Source: Haemonchus contortus (taxonomy: Eukaryota; Nematoda; Chromadorea; Rhabditida; Trichostrongylidae). Taken from it: DNA of 64,000 nt. How positions within the stretch are numbered: position 1 is the first letter of the stretch; each line of letters starts with the position of its first letter. The stretch covers positions 37,178,468 to 37,242,467 of the forward strand of contig LS997563.1 in the NCBI GenBank assembly GCA_000469685.2, given 5' to 3'. Below the pieces are notes generated by a model. That model was not told where the DNA came from, searched no databases, and saw only the letters and a program-made list of their open reading frames with translations. Made by a program: the position numbers and the translations under genes. Below, piece by piece: positions 12,301-33,288 of the stretch.

Positions 12301-14699
12301 TTACGATATCGGCAAATTGGAAGTAAACTAGGTATTTCACGTGTCCTAAAGAATTGCTAGTGTCGGTCAACTTTCCTTTTCATTTCCCTTACTGCACACC
12401 TTCGAGAGGATAGGAGGGATGTAAAAACATATCTTTCAGAAAAGGCCTTGAGAGGTCTATTTTAGGGAGGCTTTTAGGGACATAAACGTTCGTTTGTAGA
12501 GAACGAAATTAAGCGAAGCAACGGTGCATTGGTGGAATAAGATCTCATTTTTTGTAGGTGATTGCAGAGAATGGACGAATAAGAGGTTAAGTACTGGACT
12601 TCATCCTATTCTCCCCCAAAAGGGATATGCTCAAACCTTATGGCTCATAAGAGCGCACCACGATTCGTGTAACGCCCTAGTCCCTAGTCTAACCTCTTCC
12701 GAACTTCTAAACTTGTTACCAATCGTTCGCTTACCTTGCATATTCTTCAACCTTTTCAGACTCATCAATAGACTTCTGGATAACGGAAGCCGAGCTCCAT
12801 TCAATCCTAAACCGAAGATGCCATTCCATAAGGTATACCCCTCTCAATTTTTCGATGTGTTTTGCCCTTTTCTAGAAATGTTGCGTTTCAGATGGAAAAC
12901 ATCTCCAATTTCCTCGAAGCCTGTAAGGCCTACGGTGTTGCTGAAATCAGCTGCTTTCAAACTGTGGATTTGTACGAGAACAAGCAATGCTATAAAGTTA
13001 TCGAATGTCTCAGATCACTGGCTGCTGTGGTATGCTTCAAACTTGTTATGAAGGACGAAAATTGCGAAAACGAAGTGAACCTGTCTTCACCCCTTCAATT
13101 TGCATATTTTGGGATTAAAATGACGCAGAATGCTTGAGCTCCAAAGGACATTCCATTTTCGTCTGAAATTCACCGAATGATTACCTGCCCAGGCTTACTG
13201 CTTCGATTTTGTTGTCGGTAGATGCTCACATCCTTCTTACTCGCACCTCTGCTATGTTTTGAATAGTTCTTTCCCAAAACCCTAATAGGTTAGACTTATT
13301 TCGAGCATTCTTTACAGCTCTCCCTAATTTCTTGTAGAATCGCTCAGCACCGAATTCGGTTTGAATGTGGTTTAGTGGCCAGAAGCGCCTATCACACTCA
13401 CAGGCCGAGATCGGATCCAGAATCGATACCCGCACAGGCCAGCCGAGCCTTTTATCCCTCCGAGGTTCGATTGAATAGACTAAGCGTAGAGAACAAGGCC
13501 TGGACTTCTTCATCGTGTGGGCACCGTAATTCATTGTGTAGGCCACATATAGGCCATATATTTAAAACGCCATTAAGACTCTGTATAGAAGTCTAGGTGG
13601 GATTATGTCCCGGAAACGAGTTCGTTCAACACCGGAATACTTCATCCTTCATTAGGTATTGCATTATATTCATATTAATATCTGTGTAGCATCTTGTAGA
13701 CGTATTGATGAGTGCATCTGGGTGCCTAATTACAGAGTTGACTGCACCATACAACCTAGAATTAAGAGCGATTCCCAAGCTCTCCCTCGGGAACTTTGTG
13801 GAGAACCCTTCCAATCGTTGCATCATATCCGTCATCTGATCGAATACCTTTGAAGTTTATTGAAGCTTTCTCCTGGAATCCATCAAATTCATAATGTTGA
13901 TTTTCGTATTTTTCATATGCTTGTTGTTTTCTCAAGACCACGAAAAGGTGTTCAGGCTCAAGCTCGTGGAGCTGACGTCGATTTCCCACCATGGGTAGTA
14001 CGATTGTCGCACAGCCGTCCACGACAGTTTCCAGAATCTGTGATGCGACGTGGCGAAATGGTCATACCCCTTCAGGTAAGCTGGTTTTGCTTATTGTTAA
14101 ACCCACAAAAGGAACTTTTCAAAACTTTTTCGACGCAAGGAGTCTTTAGCAATGAACAACACTTCACCTCAACACAAAGCTGCCTGCGCATGATAAAAAC
14201 GACGTTTTTTAGGGAAATTTTCTTCCTAGGTTTCGTGATGAATTTGTGGAGCTACTACAAAGGGCTTTTTTATGAGTCGGGTGCCCTTATCACCGTGCTC
14301 CTCCTATAGTGTTCTGTCCTTGCATACTGGACAGAATGGCCACATTTTTGACGCAATGCTTCCTTCTAAAGTATTCGGTTCTTATGCTTCCTCTTGTGAC
14401 TGTGAAATACCCTGTGGAATATATTATGGCTGACTTTCTCCTCCTCTTGGCATGAACTTCGACTTCTGAGTGTATAAGCTTAAGCTTTCTAAAATTACAA
14501 GAATTTGCTGAGCAAATGTTTCCTTCGTCGCCTTTTTCGAACCCCCTCAAATTGGAAAAGCCAATTGAAATCGATTCTCACAAGAGAGACTCTACCCAAG
14601 ACAGTTCCAAACTGGAAGCGGAAGCGCATAGTAAAAGCTGGAACTCAAGTCGAGTCTGCCGGTTCTCCAGAACGAGTTGGGAGACAGGTGCTGCAGTAA
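9390..14699 (+). CDS. Calponin/transgelin-family actin-binding protein
   Basis: Predicted exons: 9390-9440, 11406-11554, 12760-12832, 12892-13029, 13193-13217, 13948-14075, and a doubtful terminal exon ending at a TAA at 14697-14699. Phases agree from exon 1 to 13948-14075. The protein starts MANHGPSYGLSRELEKK, as transgelins do, and continues through a single calponin-homology domain (about residues 18-145: EAIEVLLWVQSV, then PKMPFHKMENISNFLEACK, then CFQTVDLYENK). The next exon carries the post-CH segment RQFPESVMRRGEMVIPLQ, equivalent to the stretch before the calponin-like repeat. Family members bind F-actin in muscle and cytoskeleton. A 25-nt microexon is needed to keep phase. SINEs lie in two introns. 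The terminal exon (AGTQVESAGSPERVGRQV) only loosely resembles a calponin repeat, so the C-terminus is uncertain. C. elegans has several such genes and I cannot say which is the orthologue. Confidence 0.75.
12000..12300 (+). repeat. tRNA-derived SINE (copy A)
   Basis: A full-length-looking copy: an A-box-like TGGTGTGGTGGCAAGTGG, a B box GGTTCAAATCC near 12050, then the family body with GACTTGTACATCGGCTGGCC and GGCCACATACGCACTCATTA. It lies in the second intron of the calponin-family gene. It is about 85-90% alike to copy C at 50755-51050 by eye. Confidence 0.8.
13366..13615 (+). repeat. tRNA-derived SINE (copy B, decayed)
   Basis: A diverged copy in the same orientation as the host gene, between the predicted 25-nt exon and the exon at 13948. 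The tRNA-like head (GGTTTAGTGGCCAGAAGCGC) and the TAGGCCACATA block are recognisable, but there are many substitutions and small deletions. Confidence 0.65.
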
Positions 14700-15525
14700 A
14701 CCTCCCAAGGCAAGAGTTAGGGATTATCCTTTACCTACTTTCATACTTTTATCATTTTCCTCTCCAAAACGCCAATGAGTCTAAACTCTAGTTGTGAACG
14801 AATCTGTGCTCCCAATGCTTGATTTGAAAAGTCAGTCTTGTCCATCCTTCCTCCGCTCTCCCTTCCATGTCCCTGCTAACTCCCATAGCTTCCTTATCAC
14901 TCCTAATCATTTCTGATCCAGTTTCTTCCATTCCTGTTGCGATTCTTGAGAGCACGCTCGATGTCAGATACGGGGATGTTTCTAGCAAGTGTTTGACGTT
15001 TGAGTACAATTTCAACCTTAATGGTGCTTTCCTAAGTTGTCTTCCCTCCTTCACCTCAGGCAATAAAGTTGCTGAAACTCACGTCAAACTGAAGGCATAG
15101 GAAAACCATCGGGAGGCAATCATTTTTGCCCACCAACAATGTTCCACAAGCATTAAACCTAGGTGTTCTCAAACCACTTACAGTTCCTTTTTTGTAACTG
15201 AAACGGGAAATCTTCAAACAATGGCTGATAGCCCGCTCCAACCGGCTACGCTCTCCGCCGCTTACCGTTTTTCGAACTTTGCAAAAACTGGAACCTTCAA
15301 TAGTCACCCAGTCTCTACGATGACTATTGATGCGTATGACTGCCGCAATCATTGTCATGTTTCTTGTCTGCCGTACAATGGAAATTACAATTCAACCATT
15401 CGATAATTTTAATATTCAGTTGTGTGGCAGATGTCTACAGAGCTTGGAGGGGATGTCATAGGTAAGAAAAAGAAGTGCTCGATTTCTAAATAGACACTTC
15501 GTCTTCTTTTGCCCTGCCAAAATGA
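14700..15525. other. Downstream flank of the calponin-family gene
   Basis: No exon that I can support. A 91-codon - strand open frame (14788-15063) has no motif. Confidence 0.3.
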
Positions 15526-15527
15526 TA

Positions 15528-17026
15528 CACTGGTGTGCAAAACCTAGGGACGAAAGCAGCCTTTGATTACTGCAACTCTGCCAGATAGCAGAGCCTATAT
15601 AGCTTAGATATTCATACCATACCGAGGGAGGATCATTACGGTGTGGCACAGGAAGTAACTGACAGAAAATTGAAATAAGACGAGCTGATGAGACATTTTA
15701 TTCAAAGGTACCGATTCACAATTTATCCTGATACTTCAAAAAAGCGACACGGTTTCTATTAGAGTGTGTGATCACAGCAATACATGCTTTGAACACGACT
15801 TCATGCTCTCCACGACGTTGGTTATGAGTTTCTGTGATAGGGCATTCCACTCCTCTATCAGCGCAATTGACAATTGCTGGATGGCTTCAGATGCATTTGG
15901 ACGTGCTGAAAAAGTCTAACCAGTGCATCCCACACGTGCTCGAGGGGATTCAGGTCGAGGGAAAAGGCAGGCCACTCCATTTGCCGGATATCTCCTCTTG
16001 TGCCAGGAGTTCCTCCACCTGTGCTGCTCGATGCGGTCGCGCATTGTCATCCATGAATACGATTTCAGGGCCCACTGCAGCCCTGAAAAGGCGCGCATGA
16101 GGAAGGAGCACCTTTTCAGTAATGCTGACTGGTAAGGGTTCCACGCTCAAAAATCTGGAGGTCAGTGCGACTATGCATCGTGATGCCTACACATACTATA
16201 GCACCACGACCATCAGAAAGGTGTCGTTCGGCAATGTTGCTGGGAGAGTTACGTATTCTGCGTCTCGCCAAATGAGGGTGCGTCCAGAATCACCACTCAG
16301 ACTGAATCTGCCTTCATCCGGAAAGAGCACACTCTCATTCCTCATCATCCATTCGCTGTGCTCCTGGCACCAACTAAACAGTTTCGCCGATGCGCGAGGG
16401 TAAAAGGAACACAACATAGGAGTCTATGGGCGAATAGACTGTCACCGTGCAGTCGTCGTGACACTGTAGTGTGTGAGATAGCTTGTCTTGGTGCCCGCTA
16501 AATGTCATTGCAGTCACAGAAGCTGATTTACGTGGATCCCTTCTTGCCTGCTGCACGATGTAGCGGTCATCCCTTGGTGAAGTTGATCTTGGCCCACCCC
16601 TCTTCTCCTTCGGGCAGCAGTACCAGAGGTTCGAGATGCTATCTGCTCACGTGAAACAACGCTGTGAGCAACAAAGAGCTCCTGAACTACACTCACCATG
16701 GTTTGACCTTCTTCGAGTTTCCCGATGATCCTTCTCGCGTGAAGTCATCCATATGATGTCTGCGGTACATGATGTATAGAAGGACACCACCACAGTACCT
16801 TGCAGCTATCGCTGATTGTCAACTTTTTTCTCGCGCCTACCAACTGCATCGATTTGTGCAGGCAGCCATTCGCGCCTTATTCGAACTGTTTCTCCACGGC
16901 GGCAAACCCAGCTTTCTGTGCATACCCGTTACAGGTCTGGCAATACACTCTCGCACTTTCATTTATTTCCACCCAGTCCTTGATGTTTTATGTTACATTA
17001 ACGTCCCCGAGTTTTGCACACCTGAG
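15528..17026 (-). mobile_element. Tc1-like transposon, decayed
   Basis: A 1499-bp element with inverted ends CACTGGTGTGCAAAAC at 15528 and its imperfect complement ending GTTTTGCACACCTGAG at 17026, each flanked by TA (15526-15527 and 17027-17028). It encloses a Tc1-type transposase remnant on the - strand. The end sequence is typical of Tc1-like elements. Copy age: frameshifts and stops throughout. Confidence 0.85.
15830..16760 (-). pseudogene. Tc1-like transposase, frameshifted
   Basis: Translating the - strand in pieces gives, in order: an N-terminal helix-turn-helix (EEGQTMVSVVQELFVAHSVV near 16700), the first catalytic Asp in PDEGRFSLSGDSGRTLIW near 16310, the second Asp in VFMDDNARPHRAAQV near 16040, and the Glu of the DD34E triad in LDLNPLEHVWDALVR near 15920. 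The blocks lie in different frames, with at least one shift between the HTH and catalytic parts and another just before the Glu block, so no functional protein is made. Confidence 0.85.
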
Positions 17027-17027
17027 T

Positions 17028-19345
17028 AGTTTCTTCTCACCGTAGGTCCTCCTCGTATCCCTTCCAGCCAACTCTCAAAGTCGAATTTCATCCATCCACG
17101 TCGAATGCCGTATCATCTTCGTCACCTGCGAACTCAAAAAGCGCTGATATCAGAATAAAATGTTAGAACGCTGCACACATCGAGGCTTTTTTTAAACCGC
17201 GTCACTTTACTCGAATCGAAAGAATGGATGATTCTGAACTATTCGTCCACCATATTAGGTTACGGTATATATCGATGCCATATCTCGAGCAATCCTGAAA
17301 GCAATCAACCAACTTCGCCGAGATAGCATAACTTGCTGGTCAGCTTGGATTTGATCCGTGCACTGCGTGAATGGTAACGAAGGGTGCTATTGTGTTGAAG
17401 TCCTATGTCATGCATTGTCGGAGATTTTCCTGATCCTGATTTTTGCAAATCCGTACCCAAGAACTCTTGACCGCCTCCGAAATCATTGAGTACCACGACA
17501 CCCTGAAGGCCAAATAGCTTCACTGGTTTTCAGTTTACTTGGAACGCTTCTTTACCCTGTCACCTTCACACCAACGATACCGTCTTATACCCTCTTTAAG
17601 GCGTTTTGGGAGGTTTAACTGAATTCGTTGAATATGGAGTGTGAAAAAGTAAATTAAAAACCTTTCCAATTTTTATTTTATTAATTGTTTTTATTATTTT
17701 TATTTACTATTATAATTTTATTAAATAATATTTTTATTAAATAATTGATGGACGGACCTTACAGAAATGCCATAAAGAGGTTCTCTCAAAACAGATTTCG
17801 AACATAGCTTCGAAATAACTTTTGTTTGATTTTCTCTCTTTAATTTCTCCTTTGCAGTATGGGACGAACAAGTGCGCCAGTCAGAAAGGGATGACACCAT
17901 ATGGATTAGCACGTCAGATAAAACCTGATCCATCGGGATAATAGTGATCCCATTTATCTACGTATCAATTGTCGATTGTGCACATACCATCTCTATTCTG
18001 AATAAAAATTCATTTATTAATTTACAGAGTTATTTCTAATACCCTCAAGGCAGGATTTATATAACATTCACTATTACTACTAATCTAATTCACTTCTGAG
18101 AATGTCAAGGAACAGGATGATGGGATACAGCTGAACGCGTACAAAGCACAAATATGTATAAAAAGCGCTAAGTACCTGGGAAGAACGTCTGCCCTGACGA
18201 GGAACAGAGCTTCCATAAGGGAATTTTATGAACTACTACAAGGGATTTCTACACGAAACGGCTACAAATTAGATGATAAATGATAATAAAAGAGGAAAGT
18301 TGCCGCATAAAATGGCATTTTCGTGAAGGAGACAAGAAAACTGCAAGAGGTTCGAGTAGCACTATTAACAAATAAACCGACCCATACATAACAAATCGAA
18401 TCACAAACGCAGAATTATGAAAAACACGGAGTATAAAAACATTAATCAACCGTACAGTGTTAATCAAAGGGAATAGAGGAGTGCGGAACAAAAATAAACG
18501 TTTAACATTGAAATCTACATGTAATCACTGAGGATATCCACCATTTGTAATGGATTTTCAAAACATTCAACAATGCACATTGGCTGAACACAGGGAAGAG
18601 GGTATGCCGGGATCTGCGTTCTGTCAAAACACCTGTGCAACATAGCATGAGATAACGCTGTACCAGTAGTACGTTAACATCATTCCTTAGGGTACAATTT
18701 CTAACTAAAGATAACGACAAAATAAGCAGGTGGTTTTTGAACACGTTCTTTCTGAGGCTTCTATGAAGAAAACAGACAAAAAAAGAGAAAATTAAACTGG
18801 TAGCCAAAATTGAAACACTGAAATAACACAGATGGCCACAAATCAAGCAAAACGGCTTAACGAAAATAATAATGAGGATGGGGAAGAGTGGGAAGACGAA
18901 GAGATGACGTCTAGCACGAAACTATCGCGCTCGTTAAGATCAAAAGAGGACCGATGCATAATGCCTGTAAGAAAGGGTGTCTTATGACATCCAATACGTA
19001 AACGGCAAAATGTTGTGCTCATAATTATAATAACTAGCAACTAGAGCATAAATCTATCAGTCTACCTATCACATCGGTACTGTGACCCTCAAAGGGCTAA
19101 TGGTGACAATAGGGGAACAGCGAAGAGGAATTACCCATCAACTCCAAGAAATCACCCGGACTCGCAGTGTCAACTTGACGCTATGAAGGCTGTCGTGATA
19201 ACGTTCTAATACCAATGTGTAAGACCTACTTGACAAATTCGCAACTATCCTTCTGGGTAGCTGTCCTAACAAAATTAGGCCCTCGTGAAAGACGCGGCGA
19301 GAAAATAAGGTAGATCGGCTAGCCGGAGACATTCCTCCCCCCTCC
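17028..19345. other. AT-rich region, hydrophobic ORFs only
   Basis: Three consecutive - strand open frames (18249-18491, 18502-18846, 18843-19040) encode hydrophobic, Leu/Phe/Ile-rich stretches. They could be remnants of a membrane-protein gene such as a chemoreceptor, but I see no family motif and no in-phase splice model. 17640-17740 is very AT-rich. Confidence 0.3.
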
Positions 19346-19347
19346 TT

Positions 19348-19364
19348 CCCCCCCCCCCCCCCCC
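19348..19364. repeat. Poly-C tract
   Basis: A 17-base C run inside a C-rich stretch. Confidence 0.8.
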
Positions 19365-19365
19365 A

Positions 19366-20916
19366 CCCCCAACTCCACAACTCACGCAGTCCCCTCTGTT
19401 CTGTGTTTAGAATCCATAGATATTCAAAGAAATTCAAAATTTCTCAGTTGAGCACAAGTTGAAAATTATTGTGTTAGAGTCCTCTTATTCACTAGGTCCC
19501 TAAATTTTTGTTAAATTGTGCAGCAAAAGTGAGCATTCACCTCATTTTTGGACTAGGCGAAATTCTGTTGACATCAGTGCACCCTGAAGAGAAGAGGTGG
19601 AAATGTTGCTGCCATTCGAACTTGAAGGACTCGCCGATGAAGCCGACCCAGGCAAAAACCCGCTCCCTCGAACGACCCGTGGCGAATCCGCAGTTGTCGA
19701 GTCAGGCAGCGAATCGCGAACCTAAAACTGAGTTATTTAAGATGCACTTCAAAGCATGAAGTTCAAAAAAGGAGTGAGGAACATTTTAATAATCAAGCGA
19801 GGAAAGACACTAGGCCGCTTGGATTGAGATAAGTCTTACCGATTGCACTTTCGTATTTTGACCGCGTACCCGAAACTGCAATAAACATTTTTCTGAACGA
19901 TGTTACAAAACTTAATTCCCGCAAAACATGCCAATCTTAACATTTCACCCTACCTCACTAAATGCTGCAAGTTTTAGCCATCCAGTGGATGGGTGGCGCG
20001 AAAAAAAGAGCTGACGCCTTTGCGCAGAGTCCATGTTCTGCGGATCGAGACAGAAGAACAGTCAAAGTTAAAAAGTGTTCACTGAATTGATCCTTGCTCA
20101 TTAGTAAATCGCCTTTTTGAATGCTGCTCCCGAATTTTTGTAAATCACTGCAAACTGTATTCGAGTATTAATAGTCGCCTTCTCGGAAGACTGTTCTCCT
20201 CCCTTTTTTAGATAAACAGAACAACCTAATTAAGCTTTCGACAAGCATGCCTCAGCCACTTCTGAGATTTACAGCATTACTGTCAATTGCAATAGTTCAC
20301 ACTTGCCAGCATCCCTTTCTCAGACACAATTGAGGGCCACGAAACGTTACGTCACTTTGCAATACGAAGGAACGCTTTTCACAAAGCATTTTGAAAGTCT
20401 GCTCAGAGCCGATATCGGCAAATCGGCAAGTTACTAATTACTGTCACATGGTAGCGTTTTCGTGATTCTCTTCGAATTTCGATTTCCTCCGCACCTTGAC
20501 TTACCATAACTAACCGATTCTTGTTAGGAATAAAAATCGCAAACGAAAGAAGATGAGTCCGTAATAGAAGCGCACACCGAAGTTTGGCACTACGTTTGTA
20601 GTTGTGCACCAATTTATCTCACGAAATGAAATGTTCGGCTACTTTGAAGAAGAACTTCCAAGGAGGTATAAGAATTACGAGCTCGAACGAAGAGCACAGG
20701 CAGTCAAACTTGCTAATTTACAGCTCATCGATTCTTCGAAAAGCATTTACTTCATAAGAACGCGATGACTAACTCAATAAGAAAAAGAACATTGTTTAGA
20801 TTTGAAAGTATTACAATCCACGATAATTTTAAAGTATCTCGTTCTAGACGAATCGTGGAAATGACGGTCCGCAAGAGTGCAAAAGTAGCGGAGAAAATGT
20901 GAAAAGAGAAATAAAA
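19366..20916. other. No gene recognised
   Basis: No exon that I can support. Short ORFs only. Confidence 0.3.
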
Positions 20917-20917
20917 G

Positions 20918-21064
20918 GCTCCAGAAAAAGTAGTAAAATCAGGGGCAGACGAGAATGTGACGACAAAAGTTGTATGGAAGAAGGATTTGGACGAGCTCTC
21001 CGACTGCGTACAGCTGGCTACAGTAGGTTCCCAGCGTGCCACGTGGGTGTTCCGATGCGAATGA
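20918..21064 (+). pseudogene. Coding-like fragment, paralogue of 55951-56142
   Basis: A 48-codon frame ending at TGA 21062-21064 contains WKKDLDELSDCVQLATVG and ends RCE-stop. The same pattern (WEKYLDELS, CVQLATV, ending QCE-stop) is encoded on the - strand at 55951-56142, with the DNA between the shared blocks also similar. Two such copies on different strands 35 kb apart point to a repeated gene family or a mobile coding sequence. I do not recognise the protein. No start codon or clear upstream exon was found. Confidence 0.45.
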
Positions 21065-21237
21065 CCTCCATGCCTCTACAGCGCGACTGCCTTGAGTGAG
21101 TACAACGGCTAAGTCGCTTTTGAGGCCTTATTACGCCCTATCTATGTAGACTGTTTTGCTGCCCAAAAGCGTCTCTTCGGGTCATTGGTTCATCACAGGG
21201 AAAAATCTCAGAGGCCGTTTTTAACATGAACATTCCT

Positions 21238-29841
<8,604 letters not shown>

Positions 29842-30783
29842 CGTTGAGCAGGATTGACGCTGTGGATTCCACACAGTACAAAAGCGTCGTTACTGTCGTG
29901 GTTCAAATTAAGAACAACTTCAAATCACCATCTAAATCAATAGACAAATTAGGCTTGATAGGAAATGTTCACAACTAACCAGTCAACACTGCAGTCATGT
30001 CCGTAGTCTCGCGTGAGACTAAAACACCACACTAGGGAAACGGCCGAGCAAATGGCGATATAACGATGTAGAATCCTAATTAAACAAAAACGAACATCGC
30101 TGGAATGTAGGCTTTCAAGGCTATGACATTGAAAATCTCTTAACTATCCCACAATATCACTGAAAACAGTTCTACTAAATGGGTCGATACATCATAACCT
30201 GCAAGTAAAACCGATCAATAACTTTCACTGCCTGTTGTTTTTTTTTTCCTACGTCTATTAGCCACATTTGCAACGAAAGGTGCATCTCATGCGCACTATT
30301 TTCCAACTAGCAACAAGTTTGACAATTTCTTGCCTAATAAATATATTATTAATGAATCCCTATTATGAGCGAGGTTTTCGTCTCAAGCCCATTCCGCTTC
30401 AAACGCCCTGGTGACATTTCTGTGGGAATCAATATAATGCAAACTCCAGGGTGTAGGTTACTACTCCTTGAAAGTTACTTCTAACTACGAACATCATAGT
30501 AAAAAACAAACCATTTTCTTTTGCAGGGTACAGTAAAGTTGGGAGAGAGCCAAGAAAAATTGGCAAACAGCCCGAGCTCGCCATTGTTCACCTGCACATC
30601 TAAATTGTGCGCCAAATTCAAACGGGTATTTACTGGGAGAGTTTGATGCGCATGGCCAAACACATCCAAGCTCAATGGGAGATGTTCGGAGACCTAATGA
30701 GGCAGATCGCTGTAATCAGGGGAAATGGGACGATCCATATCGATCGATACTTGGCATTTTCCTTTCAAAATTGGGATGGTGTG
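29842..30783. other. Region upstream of the nfi-1 start codon
   Basis: Reading the - strand, a TCCACAG acceptor about 20 bases upstream of the nfi-1 ATG could receive a spliced leader or an upstream noncoding exon. No other coding exon is supported. Confidence 0.35.
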
Positions 30784-30792
30784 GGCTGTCGT
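30784..30792. repeat. Target-site duplication (left), GGCTGTCGT
   Basis: The nine bases GGCTGTCGT lie directly outside the left end of the foldback element and are repeated exactly at 33280-33288. Confidence 0.85.
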
Positions 30793-33279
30793 ACTCGCAG
30801 CTAAATCTACACCCCGAAAAATTAACGGGCGAGTTGTGCGCGACATTTGTCAACTTTTTGCGACAACTGTCTAGCTTAAAATCAGGCAATTCGTTGCGGG
30901 ACCAATAGCAGCTACCTCTCAGCGCCGACCAATGCAACCTTCCCTCTTATGTTTCTATTCTCTACGCTATTCTACTATTATTCTGATCTGATGACTGTTA
31001 TATCCTACAAGATTCTCTGCTGAACACTATTTTGGTGCGGTTCTGCTGGATACCGCGCTAACCGAGGCTCAAGCACTGTTCGGATTTCATTTGTGTGTTT
31101 TTATTCTGCTGGTATTACATTCTACTTGTTATCCATTCAAACTCTGGCTTTTGTAACTCGTATTCCGTATTTGACAATTCTGACTCTACGTTGCAGTGAC
31201 TTTGTATTTCACGCTGCTTGTAATTTTGATTCTGGTATTGCTATTCACCGCAGCAGTGGTTATTGTTGAACACTCGTGGTGAGATTTAATCTACATTTAT
31301 TGCTTCTTCGTTTCTAACTTTTGTTTTTTTATTGTTCTTGGGCCTTTTGTAATTCATTCTGTGAATTGATTTCATATAGCTGTCTTTAAGTTTTTTTTGC
31401 TTGAATTCTCTCCTAGTCACGCATTTATGCGGCAGCATAGGACTGAATTGTGGGAGGACTTATATGATTCTACCCCTTTTCATTTTTATGCTGCTTTGGA
31501 GGTGAATTCACAACTTTCCCGCTAATGTCCACCGTTCTGCCTCTCAACCAAGCAATGAGTAGTTTTCGCACCATCTTCTCCGCTTATATTCTTCAATTGC
31601 TTTCACGAACTTTTCTCTTGAAAAATTTTATCCAGTGACCATTCACATTTCCAACAGCGTAATTAATTCTACAATATGTTGCAACTCAGCGATGATTTCT
31701 CATATCTCATCGAGCATTAACTGCTGTACATTAAACCCCGTGTCCTTGACCCACACTAAACATGGATACTGAATATCCCCTTTATGCAAGCTCTACAGTT
31801 TCGATGTTGCACACCTCGTGCACACCCCACCCACTATGTTTCTCTGGCATCTGGTTCTTCTGGATCCATGTCTTCTGGGAGAGCGGGATTTTCCTCGAAA
31901 CAAATCCAGCAGAATGGATTTCCTCGGTATCAACTCTTATCTTCCACGGACTGCGTCTTCCTCCTCATTTCTTAACGGATTCGAGCTCTCTGTATGTTAT
32001 GTAATTTGAAGTATCTATTTAACGTAACGTGAAAAGGGTATTCCAAGCAATCATCGATTTCCAATGAGAACACGAAAGTTAAATGCGATGAGGTAGCTTG
32101 CATTCAGCAAAGACCCAAACCGATCGCTGATAAAACATTATAGTATGAAACGAAACTCCCTGTAATTCAGAGTGATACTGGTAGACCTATTTACGCAAAC
32201 TGCAGCACGGTGTACCTATTCATCGCGACAGTACGCCGAATAAGTTATTGACAGTTGTTGAAAGATTACATTAAAGTTGGAACACTAGCACACTCAAATT
32301 CTTCTAGAATTGAATAACCAATGAAGTAGATTGCAAACTCGAAGCATATGCAGCAGGTGGCATGAGAAATGGAATCTTATCGCCGAACTATGCCATATTG
32401 TAGAATTAATTACGCTGTTGGAAATGTGAATGGTCACTGGATAAAATTTTTCAAGAAAAAAGTTCGTGAAAGCAATTGAAGAATATAAGCGGAGAAGATG
32501 GTGCGAAAACTACTCATTGCTTGGTTGAGAGGCAGAACGGTGGACATTAGCGGGAAAGTTGTGAATTCACCTCCAAAGCAGCATAAAAATGAAAAGGGGT
32601 AGAATCATATAAGTCCTCCCACAATTCAGTCCTATGCTGCCGCATAAATGCGTGACTAGGAGAGAATTCAAGCAAAAAAAACTTAAAGACAGCTATATGA
32701 AATCAATTCACAGAATGAATTACAAAAGGCCCAAGAACAATAAAAAAACAAAAGTTAGAAACGAAGAAGCAATAAATGTATATTAAATCTCACCACGAGT
32801 GTTCAACAATAACCACTGCTGCGGTGAATAGCAATAACAGAATCAAAATCACAAGCAGCGTGAAATACAAAGTCACTGCAACGTAGAGTCAGAATTGTCA
32901 AATACGGAATACGAGTTACAAAAGCCAGAGTTTGAATGGATAACAAGTAGAATGTAATACCAGCAGAATAAAAACACACAAATGAAATCCGAACAGTGCT
33001 TGAGCCTCGGTTAGCGCGGTATCCAGCAGAACCGCACCAAAATAGTGTTCAGCAGAGAATCTTGTAGGATATAACAGTCATCAGATCAGAATAATAGTAG
33101 AATAGCGTAGAGAATAGAAACATAAGAGGGAAGGTTGCATTGGTCGGCGCTGAGAGGTAGCTGCTATTGGTCCCGCAACGAATTGCCTGATTTTAAGCTA
33201 GACAGTTGTCGCAAAAAGTTGACAAATGTCGCGCACAACTCGCCCGTTAATTTTTCGGGGTGTAGATTTAGCTGCGAGT
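30793..33279. mobile_element. Foldback DNA transposon with 886-bp terminal inverted repeats
   Basis: A 2487-bp element. The left arm 30793-31678 and right arm 32394-33279 are inverted copies of equal length (886 bp) that I read as about 99% identical; I noticed only a few differences, for example near 32755 and 32850. The termini read ACTCGCAGCTAAATCTACAC. A perfect 9-bp direct repeat (GGCTGTCGT) flanks it. The 715-bp unique centre (31679-32393) has no transposase frame, so it is nonautonomous. A 9-bp duplication with long inverted repeats fits Mutator-like/foldback elements, which is inference. It sits about 0.95 kb upstream of the nfi-1 start codon. Confidence 0.9.
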
Positions 33280-33288
33280 GGCTGTCGT
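33280..33288. repeat. Target-site duplication (right), GGCTGTCGT
   Basis: Exact copy of 30784-30792 directly outside the right arm. Confidence 0.85.

Noticed and set aside
31762..32009. Three overlapping ORFs in the core of the foldback element
   Set aside because: All are short, without transposase motifs, and in three frames over the same bases, which points to chance.
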